In this document: positions 49,995 through 60,000 of the stretch, in pieces
Layout: every line of letters starts with the position of its first letter
Numbering within the stretch: the stretch's first letter is position 1
Origin: Sitta carolinensis
Lineage: Eukaryota > Chordata > Aves > Passeriformes > Sittidae
DNA: 64,000 bases
Assembly (NCBI GenBank): GCA_032173965.1
Contig: CM063288.1
Location: 24,522,001 to 24,586,000, forward strand
Reading direction: 5' to 3'
Position numbers and translations under genes: made by a program
The notes under the pieces: generated by a model
The model's database searches: none
What the model saw: the letters and a program-made list of their open reading frames with translations, nothing else
Told to the model about the DNA's origin: nothing

Positions 49995-50650
49995 CTTGGT
50001 TGTGCTTCTTTTAGGCTGTTCTTCAGTTTTGGCTCTCTGGTAGTATCACACTGGCAGATACTTCTATCAGAATCATCTCTTTGCCCAATTGCTTGTTTTT
50101 CTCTTGATTTTCTGTCTGATGCTCTTTCTATTCACACTTGAGTCCTCTTGCAAAGCACAGGCACTGGAGGTCTCTTTCCTCAAGAAAAGTAGATTTGGTA
50201 GACTGGAGGCACCTGAGGGAACTTCATGACTTGAGAAGGTATGAACTGGGGGTTTTAGTAAGGTCTCCATACTTCGTATCTCAAAGATAGGTCCCTTCTT
50301 AACCTGTTGCATTAAGTCAACATTTTAAAGACTCTGCAGCAGTGCTGGATTCACCTCATATGTAATTCCAAAATCTTGGACTTCATCAGAAGAGTGGGAA
50401 TGGTGCTCCACAGCACAGTCTCTATTCTTCCTGTCAAAACCCCCCTCACACGCCTTCTGCCCCATCTCACAGACTTCAGTCTCACTAGAACATGTTGCAA
50501 CTTTTGGTGAAGAAGCTTTTTTGCATTTTGAGTACACTCTTCACCTTGAGATATATCAGGACTACTTTCTGCACTGTTTTTTATTGCAGCTGTTTTCTTT
50601 TTTCCTGTTCTTGCTGTCTTAGCAATTTTCTCTCATCAGTTTTAGTTTTT
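49995..50650 (-). pseudogene. Partial copy of the SGO2 large exon (broken)
   Basis: On the minus strand this block is a copy of SGO2 exon sequence now at about 56,896-57,510. Shared pieces include [24 protein letters not shown], and [14 protein letters not shown] followed by the [16 protein letters not shown] stretch. It has no start, no splice partners, an in-frame TAA near 50,328 where the parent reads Glu, and an indel near 50,150-50,190 that breaks the frame. Similarity is uneven: 138 bp at 50,366-50,503 is identical to 57,227-57,364, whereas the flanks differ at many sites. It is one exon's interior only, so it may be a segmental or retro-mediated copy. It begins about 75 bp after the IDH1 stop codon and ends against a retroviral fragment. 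Confidence 0.9.
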
Positions 50651-50654
50651 TAAT

Positions 50655-51090
50655 AGGCTTCCTCCAGGGTACAAACATTCACCCATGATTGCTCAGTCTT
50701 GCTGAATTTTTACAGACCATCTCACTCCCCCCAGATGTGAAACTATACCAATATATAGATAATACTCTAATTGAAGGAGATTCACATGCAAAGATGGGAG
50801 AAGCAGCAGCAATAATGGGAAGCATTACATGAAGCAGAAATTGAAATGCCACCTGAAAAATGTCAAGGACCAAGTAAAGAAATAACATTTTGGGGTACTT
50901 GGTTGATGCAGGCAATGCATAGTTCCTCCAGACACTTTAAAGGAATTTAAACAAATCCAAGTCCCCCATCAAAGAAAGAATTACAGGAGTTAATGGGAAC
51001 TTTTGGGTATTGGAGAAAACATGTTCCTGGCTTTTCTATCATTGCTCACATAAGTAGCTCTGTATCATGCTTTGTTGTGTAATGTTTCAA
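50655..51090 (+). mobile_element. Decayed endogenous retrovirus pol (reverse transcriptase) fragment
   Basis: Conceptual translation across the plus-strand frames shows a retroviral RT palm segment: an LPxGYKHSP-like region near 50,660, the polymerase active-site box at about 50,740-50,770 with YIDN where YxDD is expected, and a connection-region segment with GYWRKHVPGF near 51,003-51,035. Several stops and at least two frame changes interrupt it, and no LTRs, gag or env were found beside it. It is a non-functional relic. Class was not resolved. Confidence 0.8.
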
Positions 51091-51845
51091 ACACTAGATA
51101 AAAATGAACATAGACACTTTTTAAACTTTTAGAAAGTCATGTTTTCTTAAATCCTTTGAGCTGCTGGGATAAGCCCTACTTTTGGTAACCAGATGAATTT
51201 GATAAAATTGGTATGGGTCTGGGTTCCTAATTTTGTTCACAGCAGACCTGAAGTTTTTCTCTACAACTTTGATGTATGTTTATCTCTTCCTCTCAGTGTA
51301 AAGGCCAGTTTGTGTCACAGCTCTGGTCAAACCAGTGGTGACCTACTGTCTAGCAGACCATCGAAATGAATACCGTCCTTCTCTTTCCAGTACTTCCCAG
51401 CGAGTACAAGTGAGCTCAGAGGGCTGTGGCAGCTCTACCACAGCCTCCTGAATTTATCTTGTAGTGACAACCAGAGCACAATATCCTGATACCAAGGGAT
51501 TTGGTTCTATTGCTACAGTCAGGACTGTAGCATTTGAATAGCACTTCATAAATGCTGGAAACAAGCCTTATAGGCTAAGAGCCTACCAAAGCCATGCTGC
51601 AGTGTCAAAATGCAGGCCATGCATTTAGTTATACTCCTTCTGACTGGATGTGAAGCATAGGAACTGTTAACCTCTTTCCTCACCCCACGATTTATAAAGG
51701 TGCAAACTTTTCTCCAATTGTTTGGGCTATTACTTACCCTTGTTGTCTTACAGCAAGTCAGATCATGACTGTGAAAACTTATTCCATCCATGATTGTATG
51801 TTGGTTTGTTTTTTTTTTTTAAGGAATATTTTTAATTCAGACTAA

Positions 51846-51851
51846 AATAAA
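51846..51851 (+). terminator. IDH1: Candidate IDH1 polyadenylation signal
   Basis: AATAAA, the first on the plus strand after the IDH1 stop codon; it is followed by a T/G-rich stretch (TTCTTTGTATCTCC) suitable as a downstream element. Confidence 0.5.
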
Positions 51852-51870
51852 AGCCAACTAACATTCTTTG

Positions 51871-53054
51871 TATCTCCTTCCTTTATGTGATTAGCAGATA
51901 CGGGGAAACTCTGCCTCAGAGAGACTCCACTAGCTTTCAGCACAGTTCAGTACACTCTGGGAAGACTGCTGGAATGTGATATAAACGCAAAGTATCTCCC
52001 TTTTTAGAACAGAATTTTAATGTGTTCTGGCCTAGGCAAAGCTGTCACATGTCCTGTCATGCTAAGCATCAGGCAGTGTACAAGAATTTAAAAATATCAC
52101 TTGCATTGAAATTTTATTTGGGGAGTAATACAAACTAATACATTATCGTTCAGCAAAACAGAAACTGCTTACACATGAATACACTCTCACCCTCCAGCTG
52201 ACTGCTATAGGTGGTGATTAGGATAGAATACCAATGTTAGACTAAAGGAGCTAGTATTGCATGTGTTTGAAGCACAGCTCTGTAACTGCTAGCAGCTGTC
52301 TCTGTACCTTCAATGTGAATAAATACAGTCTACTCTTCTGTTATTAGCACAAGCACATTAAAAAAAATCTGGGAAAAAGTCCCATTTCTGAGCCACAGAG
52401 GCAATGAAAACAATTGGAGATCTATATTCCTGCCTGGCTTCTGACATCAGTAGGTCAAAACAGGCAGGTTCTAATACAACAGCACCTATAACAAAGTCCC
52501 TGTTATTTACTAGCTCCTACCTGGCTTCCAGAGTTAGATTACCAGAGAAAGCTTGGTAACTTCCAGAAAACTGAACAAACAAGAGAGCATTTTTGAATCT
52601 TTGGCTTTTTGTTTCCTAGTTTTAATAACCTAACAGTACATCTTAAATGTAAGCTATGTAGTAGCATTTACCTGACTGCAGATGACACTATTTTCCCTCT
52701 ACTAATGAAGTTTGCATCTTCTGGACTCCTCTGAGTACAGAGAGAACAGCAAGACTCAGCCTGTCTTCATGAACTGATGGATGTTGCTAAGGTACTAAGG
52801 AGAAGTAAGTATGGTCAGGAGAGCAGCCCTCTCCCTGCTCTACCACAAAGAGGAAACAAACACTTTTCCTGCTTCCAAACAGGCACATTTCCTTCCCTTT
52901 CACTACCAGTCTGATCCCTTCTTTTCCCCATCACTCTCTCAAACATTTAGAATCAATAACCTTCAAAGTTACACTAGTGGACTCTAAAAAAAAAACAAGT
53001 GCTTGAAGCCAGTGGGTGCTCAGTCTGCAATGGAAGACTACAGAATTTCCTGAA
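51871..53054. other. Intergenic gap between convergent IDH1 and SGO2
   Basis: No coding sequence was recognised. It holds AATAAA on the plus strand at 52,318-52,323 and, on the minus strand, AATAAA at 52,119-52,114 (a candidate SGO2 poly(A) signal, since none was seen nearer to the SGO2 stop). The 3' ends of the two genes may overlap here. Confidence 0.5.
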
Positions 53055-53330
53055 ACACAACTGACCCCATCTGGAGTACTATTGTCCAGCTCTGTGATTC
53101 ACAGATTAAGAGGGATATGGGCCTGTTGAAGCAAAGCCAGAGGAAGGACACAAAGATGATCAGTGGGCTGAAATACCTCTTCTATGAAGACAGACTGAGA
53201 GAGTTGAGGTTGTTCAGCCTGGAAAACAGAAGAGACCTTACTGCACCTTCCATTACCTCAAGGGGCTACAAGAAGGCTGATGGGGGTTCTTTTTAACAAG
53301 GGCAAGGAGTGATAGGAAAAGGGGAGATGT
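53055..53330 (+). mobile_element. CR1 LINE 3'-region fragment
   Basis: Shows the avian CR1 pattern: CTGAGAGAGTTGAGGTTGTT then CAGCCTGGAAAACAGAAGAG, GACCTTACTGCA, a GGGGCTACAAGAAGGCTGAT stretch and GGAGTGATAGGAAAAGGGG. 5'-truncated and diverged. It lies just downstream of SGO2, antisense to it, and could fall inside the SGO2 3' UTR. Confidence 0.85.
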
Positions 53331-53819
53331 TTGTAAACAGCTGTGTCCCAGAGGACGTTTTCTTCCTATCACCTTTCCTGTAGCAATACTCACAATGTTT
53401 GAGACAACACATGCTTAGGTCTGGTCCTAAGCACACTGTGTTTCAAATATTCCTTGATGTTGATTGGTATAGAGCTCATCTTCTGCTGCATGGAGCTTTA
53501 CATTCCAGACAGGGAGAGGACAGGAAGGAATCAGAACATAGCTATGGACTAATCATACAGCACGTAAGGGCCATGCCCATCATAAAACAGACATCCATCA
53601 ATTTGTGTCAACCATGAGTCCCAAAGATTTGAAAACATAAGAAATCCATGGTACAAGGCTCAATTTGTCAGGTTGGTCCTTGGGTTGCCTTGGCTGGAAT
53701 AGCTCAGCTGCCTGGTCAGCCACCTCTGTCTTGGCTCGGGCCTCTGCATTCAAAGTTGTAGCCTTGCAGCTACACGCACGAGTTTCTAGGAGCTTGGGGG
53801 CTGCCTTTCAACCACTATT

Positions 53820-54009
53820 CTAATCTTGACTCCTTTCTGTTGATATGAACTTGATCACCTTGGCACTGGGACATCCTTCAGGAAGCCATTCTTTGTTCTC
53901 TTTCATCTCCTTGGTCATTCCCTTGGCTTTGACAGGCTTCTTTTTTCTTTTGTAGAGAGGAGAGTGGAGGAACTCAGTGTCCGTAAATGGGTCACCCTGC
54001 CTCAGTTTC
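53820..54009 (-). CDS. SGO2: SGO2 terminal coding exon with [10 protein letters not shown] box
   Basis: After a CTGCAG acceptor, 62 codons and a TAG follow in the phase set by the upstream exon. They read [20 protein letters not shown], then a Lys-rich stretch ([20 protein letters not shown]), ending [18 protein letters not shown] is the conserved C-terminal shugoshin motif known from SGO1; human SGO2 stops just before it. Too short and too conserved to be chance. Confidence 0.82.
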
Positions 54010-57000
54010 CTGCAGAACCAAAAGGGTCATATTTAACCATCAAGTATTCTTTGAATTACATGATTTAACCCCTAAAGTTTCTGATTTTAGTGTAATGCTT
54101 CCCCATAAAATGATTAAGTGGTAGTTTTGTTTCTTGTCCATTACAGAGTACTTTCTGTGCAATATAAGTAGCTATTCATGGAAAGTTCAAACTGGGACAC
54201 TTTGCAGGGAAAAGCATACCTAGTAACATAACAACAGTGTTGTCATTTTAGAAGTATGTGATTCTGTGCAATAGCCACTGGATGTATTGAATCTAGAATT
54301 TCCTAGAGAAAAGATGCAGCTATTTGTTCAGGAATCATATCTGCTAGTGAATATAGATAGAGCCTGCTCTCAGGAGGAAAGTATTACTCAGGTGTGTAAA
54401 ATTTTAGTCATCACAGAATGTAAATAAAATCAAGGTTTTTGCTGAGCTCCCTTTAGCCTGTATTTTAACTTCATGCTACTGCCTCATTTAGCACTGGAGT
54501 ACCACAGATGCAGTCTGCCAAGAGATGTGCTCATTTCAACAAGTAAAATAACATCTTTGGTAGCTTGTTACCAGAAGCCTAAACATCCGTGTGTGCTGAT
54601 GCAGAATTTTGGCACACAGTGGCAGGAAAGTCACAGAACACAAAGGGTAAGAACTTTAAACAAAACAACAGAGGATCCCTGGAGAGGGAGTATATGAGAG
54701 CAGAGCAGGGGTTTCAGCATGGGAACAGTCTTTGGAAGGAATAGTTTAAAGCCCAACCTATTGATTGGTGGCTCTTTGTAGCAGGTTGGCTTCAGTTTCC
54801 GCCTGGATGAGCGCCCTGATACTTCCTCCGAGCTGGAGTGAGACAGAACCCTGGCACTGTTCAAGTCCCGTAGTGGCCTGATATCTGCAAAGGGAGGCAT
54901 TCACATGGTTTGATCAAAGTGATTCCAAATCATTTCCAGATATCCTAAGATATCCTTAGAAATAACAGCTGTCTAATAGAAAGAGTTGCATTACCAGGTT
55001 TCTCTGAACACGCACAATTCAGAATCCAATTGTATTCCCTCTAAACTCAGGAGACCATTTTAATCCAAAAATCAAAAAACAGACCTGCTCCTCAAAAGTG
55101 AGCTCAGAAATCAAACTAGGTCCCTCAGTGAAAAAATACAGATCACTAATGGTGATAGTATCGTGGGCCCTGGTGTAGTTGAAAAACTATATAAAATTCT
55201 ATTTGATAGCTGCAATGCCCAGGAGCTTACAGCCCAGAGGAGACAGCAAGCTTGTGGCACACAAATAACCTACCAGAAACCTACTAATTTCAGTAAGACA
55301 CAGGACCAGTGGTCTCTGCACCTTTCCAAGTGGAGTCAGCCAAAAGGAGGGCAAGAAGAACAAATTTCCTCCCTCTCTACAAAGTACAGCCCACTCCAGT
55401 TGTAACAGGCCTTCATTTAACAGCAAACTCCCCAAAAGGGTCAGCTTAACTATTGTATTACCAGCCCAGGGATACACCCACCAAATCCTTTAAAAAAACA
55501 AAACAAAACAAAACAAAAAAAACAAAAAAAAAAAAAAAAAAAAAAAAACACCCACACCATAACCAAAATAATTTAGGTTGGCTCCTGATTAATTTCTAGT
55601 GAAGATATCACCTAGAACTATGAAGTCTGACACCTTGCAGCACTAACCATTTTGGACCAAAAATTTGCCATCTTCTTGATATTTTGTGCCCCAGTAATAC
55701 TGACTGACCCTAGAAGGCAGGATCAGCATCAAATTAGACTTTTGAACTGCTTGAGTACTTGATTTTCTAAATTAACAGGCATGCCCTGTAGATAACAAGA
55801 GTGGTAAAGCAAGACTCAGCACATGCTGCTAGTCTTGTCTTAATTTCTACACATGGACAAGTGGACAGAAATTCTTATAAAAATGCTGATAAACTAGAAG
55901 CAAACGCAGCCACAGAAATGACTGGCCAGCAGAAACATAAATGATGTACTGGAGACTATCCCTCTGTAAAAAGGGAGGAGAGGAAGGAAAATATAAGCAT
56001 GGATTTTTTGCCCTCATCTCCAAACACAGTTAACTTCCTCAGCTTACCACCTACCAGGATCCTGTGAAGGCAAGCTCCAAGAACTTAACTGGACTTGGTT
56101 CCCTTCCCCAAGTATTTCCTCTGCAGTCTTTTCTTTAAATATCAGGGAGCTTTTCAGCCCAACAGGGTTTTTTTCTGGCATTCTGTTGCCCTCAGTATTT
56201 AAGCTCTTGGGAACTGGTACTTCTCTAAGCCTGGAGCTGACAGGCAAAACTGCAGAACTGTTCGTAGGGGGGGATTCAAGACCGGTTGAAAGGTCTGTAA
56301 GACTATTTGCAAGTGATATCTCAGGTAGCTGCTCCTCCAGGAAACCGTCTGGCTCAGACAGCAAGTGTGTAATGCAGGAAAACTTCCCCATCAGGACAGT
56401 TTGCTTGGATGCAAGTTCTGTGGAACTTCCAATGAGAACCTTGGCACCATCACTTTTTCTGGCCAGGGGACCAGTCTCTGGAGGTTGAGAGTTGCTCCTC
56501 TTCCTTGGAAGCTTGGGTTTGCAAGAGGCTTCTTTTTTCAAAGCATTCATGTTGTTGTCAACTCCACCTTGCCCTTCTTCTTGAAGGTCCCTTGTCTGCT
56601 TTTTATTGCTCTTTTGATTGCTCTTAGCAGCTCTGGGGATTTTGCTTGCTTTGCTCTCAGGAAGAGACCTGGGAGGTACATTTTCACCCCTTTGAATTCT
56701 GTCTGGAAACAACCCAAGTTTTCTGCAAGATCCGAAGTACGGACAATAAAAGTTTCCCTGCGGTTTTTAGGATTACCTGGCAAATCCTTTGCACTCTCAT
56801 TAGCTACTCCTTTAACATCAATCCAGGGCCTAAAAACATTAACTTTATTTCTCTGATCACAATTGCTTTTCCTGACGGTATTCTTCCTGCTTGTTTGGCT
56901 TCTTTTAGGCTGTTCTTCAGCTTTGACCTCTGGTATTATCACACTGTTTGGCAGATATTCCTCATCAGAATCATCTCTTTGTCCAATTACTCTAGTTTTT

Positions 57001-60000
57001 CTGTCTGCTTTCCATCTGATGCTCTTTCTGCTCACACTTGAGGATTTTGTAGAATTTTGTAGACTGGAATCACCTGAGGGAATTTTATGACTTGAGAAAG
57101 TATGAACTGGAGGTTTTAGCAAGCTCTCCATACTTTGCATCTCAAAAATAGGTCCCTTCTTAACCTGTTGCATTAAGTCAGCATTTTCAAGACTCTGCAG
57201 CTCTGCTGGATTCACCTCATATGTACTTCCAAAATCTTGGACTTCATCAGAAGAGTGGGAATGGTGCTCCACAGCACAGTCTCTATTCTTCCTGTCAAAA
57301 CCCCCCTCACACGCCTTCTGCCCCATCTCACAGACTTCAGTCTCACTAGAACATGTTGCAACTTCCGGCTGAAGAAGCTTCTTTGCATTTTGAGTACACT
57401 CTTGGCCTTGAGATATATCAGGACTACTTTCTGCACTGTTTTTTATTGCAGTTGTTTTCTTTTTTCCTGTTCTTGCTTTTTTAACAGTCCTTTTGTCTCC
57501 AGTTTTACAGTTACCTTTGCTTATAACCTTTACAGGAACAAACTCAGGGACTTGGTTACAGCTGGGGTCTGTTTCAACACCACGCCCCATTTCTTTTGCC
57601 TGTGGATGCTCACAAAAGGTCTCTTTACTCACAGAGTTTCTATGAGAAATAACAGCAGTTTGAGCAGGTGAAGCCAGAGGGCTGGGAGATCTCAGCTGTT
57701 GCTGGGTGTTGTTCTTGCTGGAGCTGCTGTTGTCCTGTGCAGTACTACCCCAAGCTACTTGAGTGGAACTGACATGTGGGAAGATATCCAGAGCAGAAGA
57801 TGGAGTGCTTGTAGCAAACAGGGTGGAACGCTTTCTCCTCTGAGTAATGTACCCTTGTGAGAAATGATCAAAGAAATGTTTTGCCATCTCATCAGCCTCA
57901 TATGAAAGAGTATGATTTTCCCAGGCAAGTGCTGGCAGATTGTTGGGATTTTGTTCAGTGGTGCACAAGACCTCTGTTGGAAAGAAAAAAATTCATTTCT
58001 AAGGCTGAGAAATGCAGCAGGCAAATGGCATCTTTCCCCATACCAGTAAAAATCTTGCTCCATACACTGACACAAATCCAGAGCATAGAAAAAGCATGGT
58101 TTTGTCTCTACTGGGAATCCCAAGCTTACTGTGTACCAGATTTGCTTAGCTGGCTTCCCTTTGAACAAAAAGGCAGCTCAAAACAAGATCCCGTAATCAG
58201 CCGTAATACTAGGAACACTTATGTTCTGTATAAGAGTTATTACTTATACGGCAAATCCACAAGGAACAGTGGTGCACCTAGTCAGATTCTGCACTTTCAG
58301 ACATCTCCAAAAATCTTATGTAAGCTCAGTGCCTATTACTCAAAAAGCCTGATTTGTGAGCTTGATCTACTGCAAACATGCCACATATCCCTCTGAAGAC
58401 TCTGGGTCTGGGATATATGTAACTCCAGCAATAGCAGCCCCTGTGGAGCATGCGAGTTCCTGGCAGTCATTAGGAGCTTCTAGAGTTGTGGTTGAGAGCT
58501 AACTGGAGCTATGGCTCTCATGCATTTCTGAGCACAGACACAAAGTCATACCAGAACAACAGCAAGAGATGCAAATTTACCTCCAAGGTTGCAAGAGTCA
58601 TGAAAAGCCTCCTCTGTTGCCATTGCTTCAGTCACCTTCTTGCCATCCTCTTCCTGGTGGGACTGAGGCTTCTCATCGTGGTGTGGTGGCAAAGTATCTT
58701 GGGAGGTAACAGGCACAATTTTTAGGGACTCATTAGAAGCAGGTCTCTGAAGTTCTCCTGAGGATGTTTGTACTGCTGTGGAGCTGCCAGCTTGCTGCTC
58801 TGCATCATGTAGCTTGGAAATGAGCACTCTCATTGGTGCCTGTGTAATCCTGGTGAGAAGGAAAAGCAGCAATGGATAATGTTTCACATATACAACAGGC
58901 CCTAGAATCCAGCAGACTAACTACAGATTACATGTGGGCAGCTCCAAGGACTGCCCCTTCTTCAAAGGGGGGAAACTAGACAGAGGAGAAACAGGACTTC
59001 AGATATACATCAAGAGATCCTGCTCTGACCATCTTTCCAGAATGCAAGCTTACATCACACATGCAGGTGACCATTAAGCATTTTCATGTAACAGACATCA
59101 AAGTAGTCAGCTGTGGCACTCACTCACTTAAGCAAATCTTGCTGTGCTCACCAGCTACAAAGAGAAAACTGCCTAAAAGTAACATGGTCTCAAAGAAAGG
59201 AGGCAAAAAGACCAGCTTTTGCACAGATGCAGCATTCGGACAAACAAGACAAGGAGTGGCAATAAAAAGACAGAATAAAAGAAAGCATCAAGCAGTAGTG
59301 TTTCAGAGAAGCTATCTCATATTAAACTGGCAACTGGGCACATACATAAAACACAAGAAGTTTAGCATATAGAAATTCAGGACAAGCTTGGTGGTATCAT
59401 TTTAAAGCCCACCTCAGAAGCTGACCATCTGCAATATCATCCACCCAACTGTCTTCAGTCATGCTGCTCTTCTGGCCACTGGAAAAGGATGCAGAATTTG
59501 TATGGAACTGGAAAGAAGAGAAATAGAAGAGTGATTTAAAGTTCTTGAAATCTTTTGTGCAGCCTTCTGCACAGAAACAGCAGAAGCTCAGTTTCCCTGG
59601 TAAGTATGTAAAGTACTGCTAGCAACACTCTCACATTATGGAATAAATTATGGAATAAATTGTAGCAGAATCAGATTGTGTCTCCACAGTCTAAGGATGA
59701 AGTTTAACTAACTCAGATAACCTGAGACTAGGAAGCAGAAATATTTTCCCATCCACACATGAGACAGGACACAGGAAAAATCCCATTCCCTATCCCAAGG
59801 TGCTGTGGCAATACTTCAAAAAAGAAATTGAAAAGAAGTCACAACCTGTCAGAAAAGAAAAGCATACTGACCAATACAGCAAATAATCCAGAGGAAAACA
59901 GTTTAAAACTGTAGCTCTTCCTACAGAGTTACCTTGGAAATACTTAGCACCAAGCTAAAAACAAGGATGTAGCCAGCACAAGCAGGCAAAGAAAAACAGG

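Larger units (their letters stand above)
49920..51870 (+). other. IDH1: Putative IDH1 3' UTR, rebuilt by inserted sequence
   Basis: The first canonical AATAAA after the stop codon is at 51,846-51,851; a second is at 52,318-52,323. If either is used, the 3' UTR is about 1.9 or 2.4 kb and includes the antisense SGO2 fragment and the retroviral pol fragment described below. The rest (51,090-51,845) shows no recognisable repeat. An earlier non-canonical poly(A) site cannot be excluded. Confidence 0.5.

Noticed and set aside
50073..50537. Two minus-strand ORFs that look like shugoshin proteins
   Set aside because: They are pieces of the broken SGO2 copy, without start, splice sites or a continuous frame.
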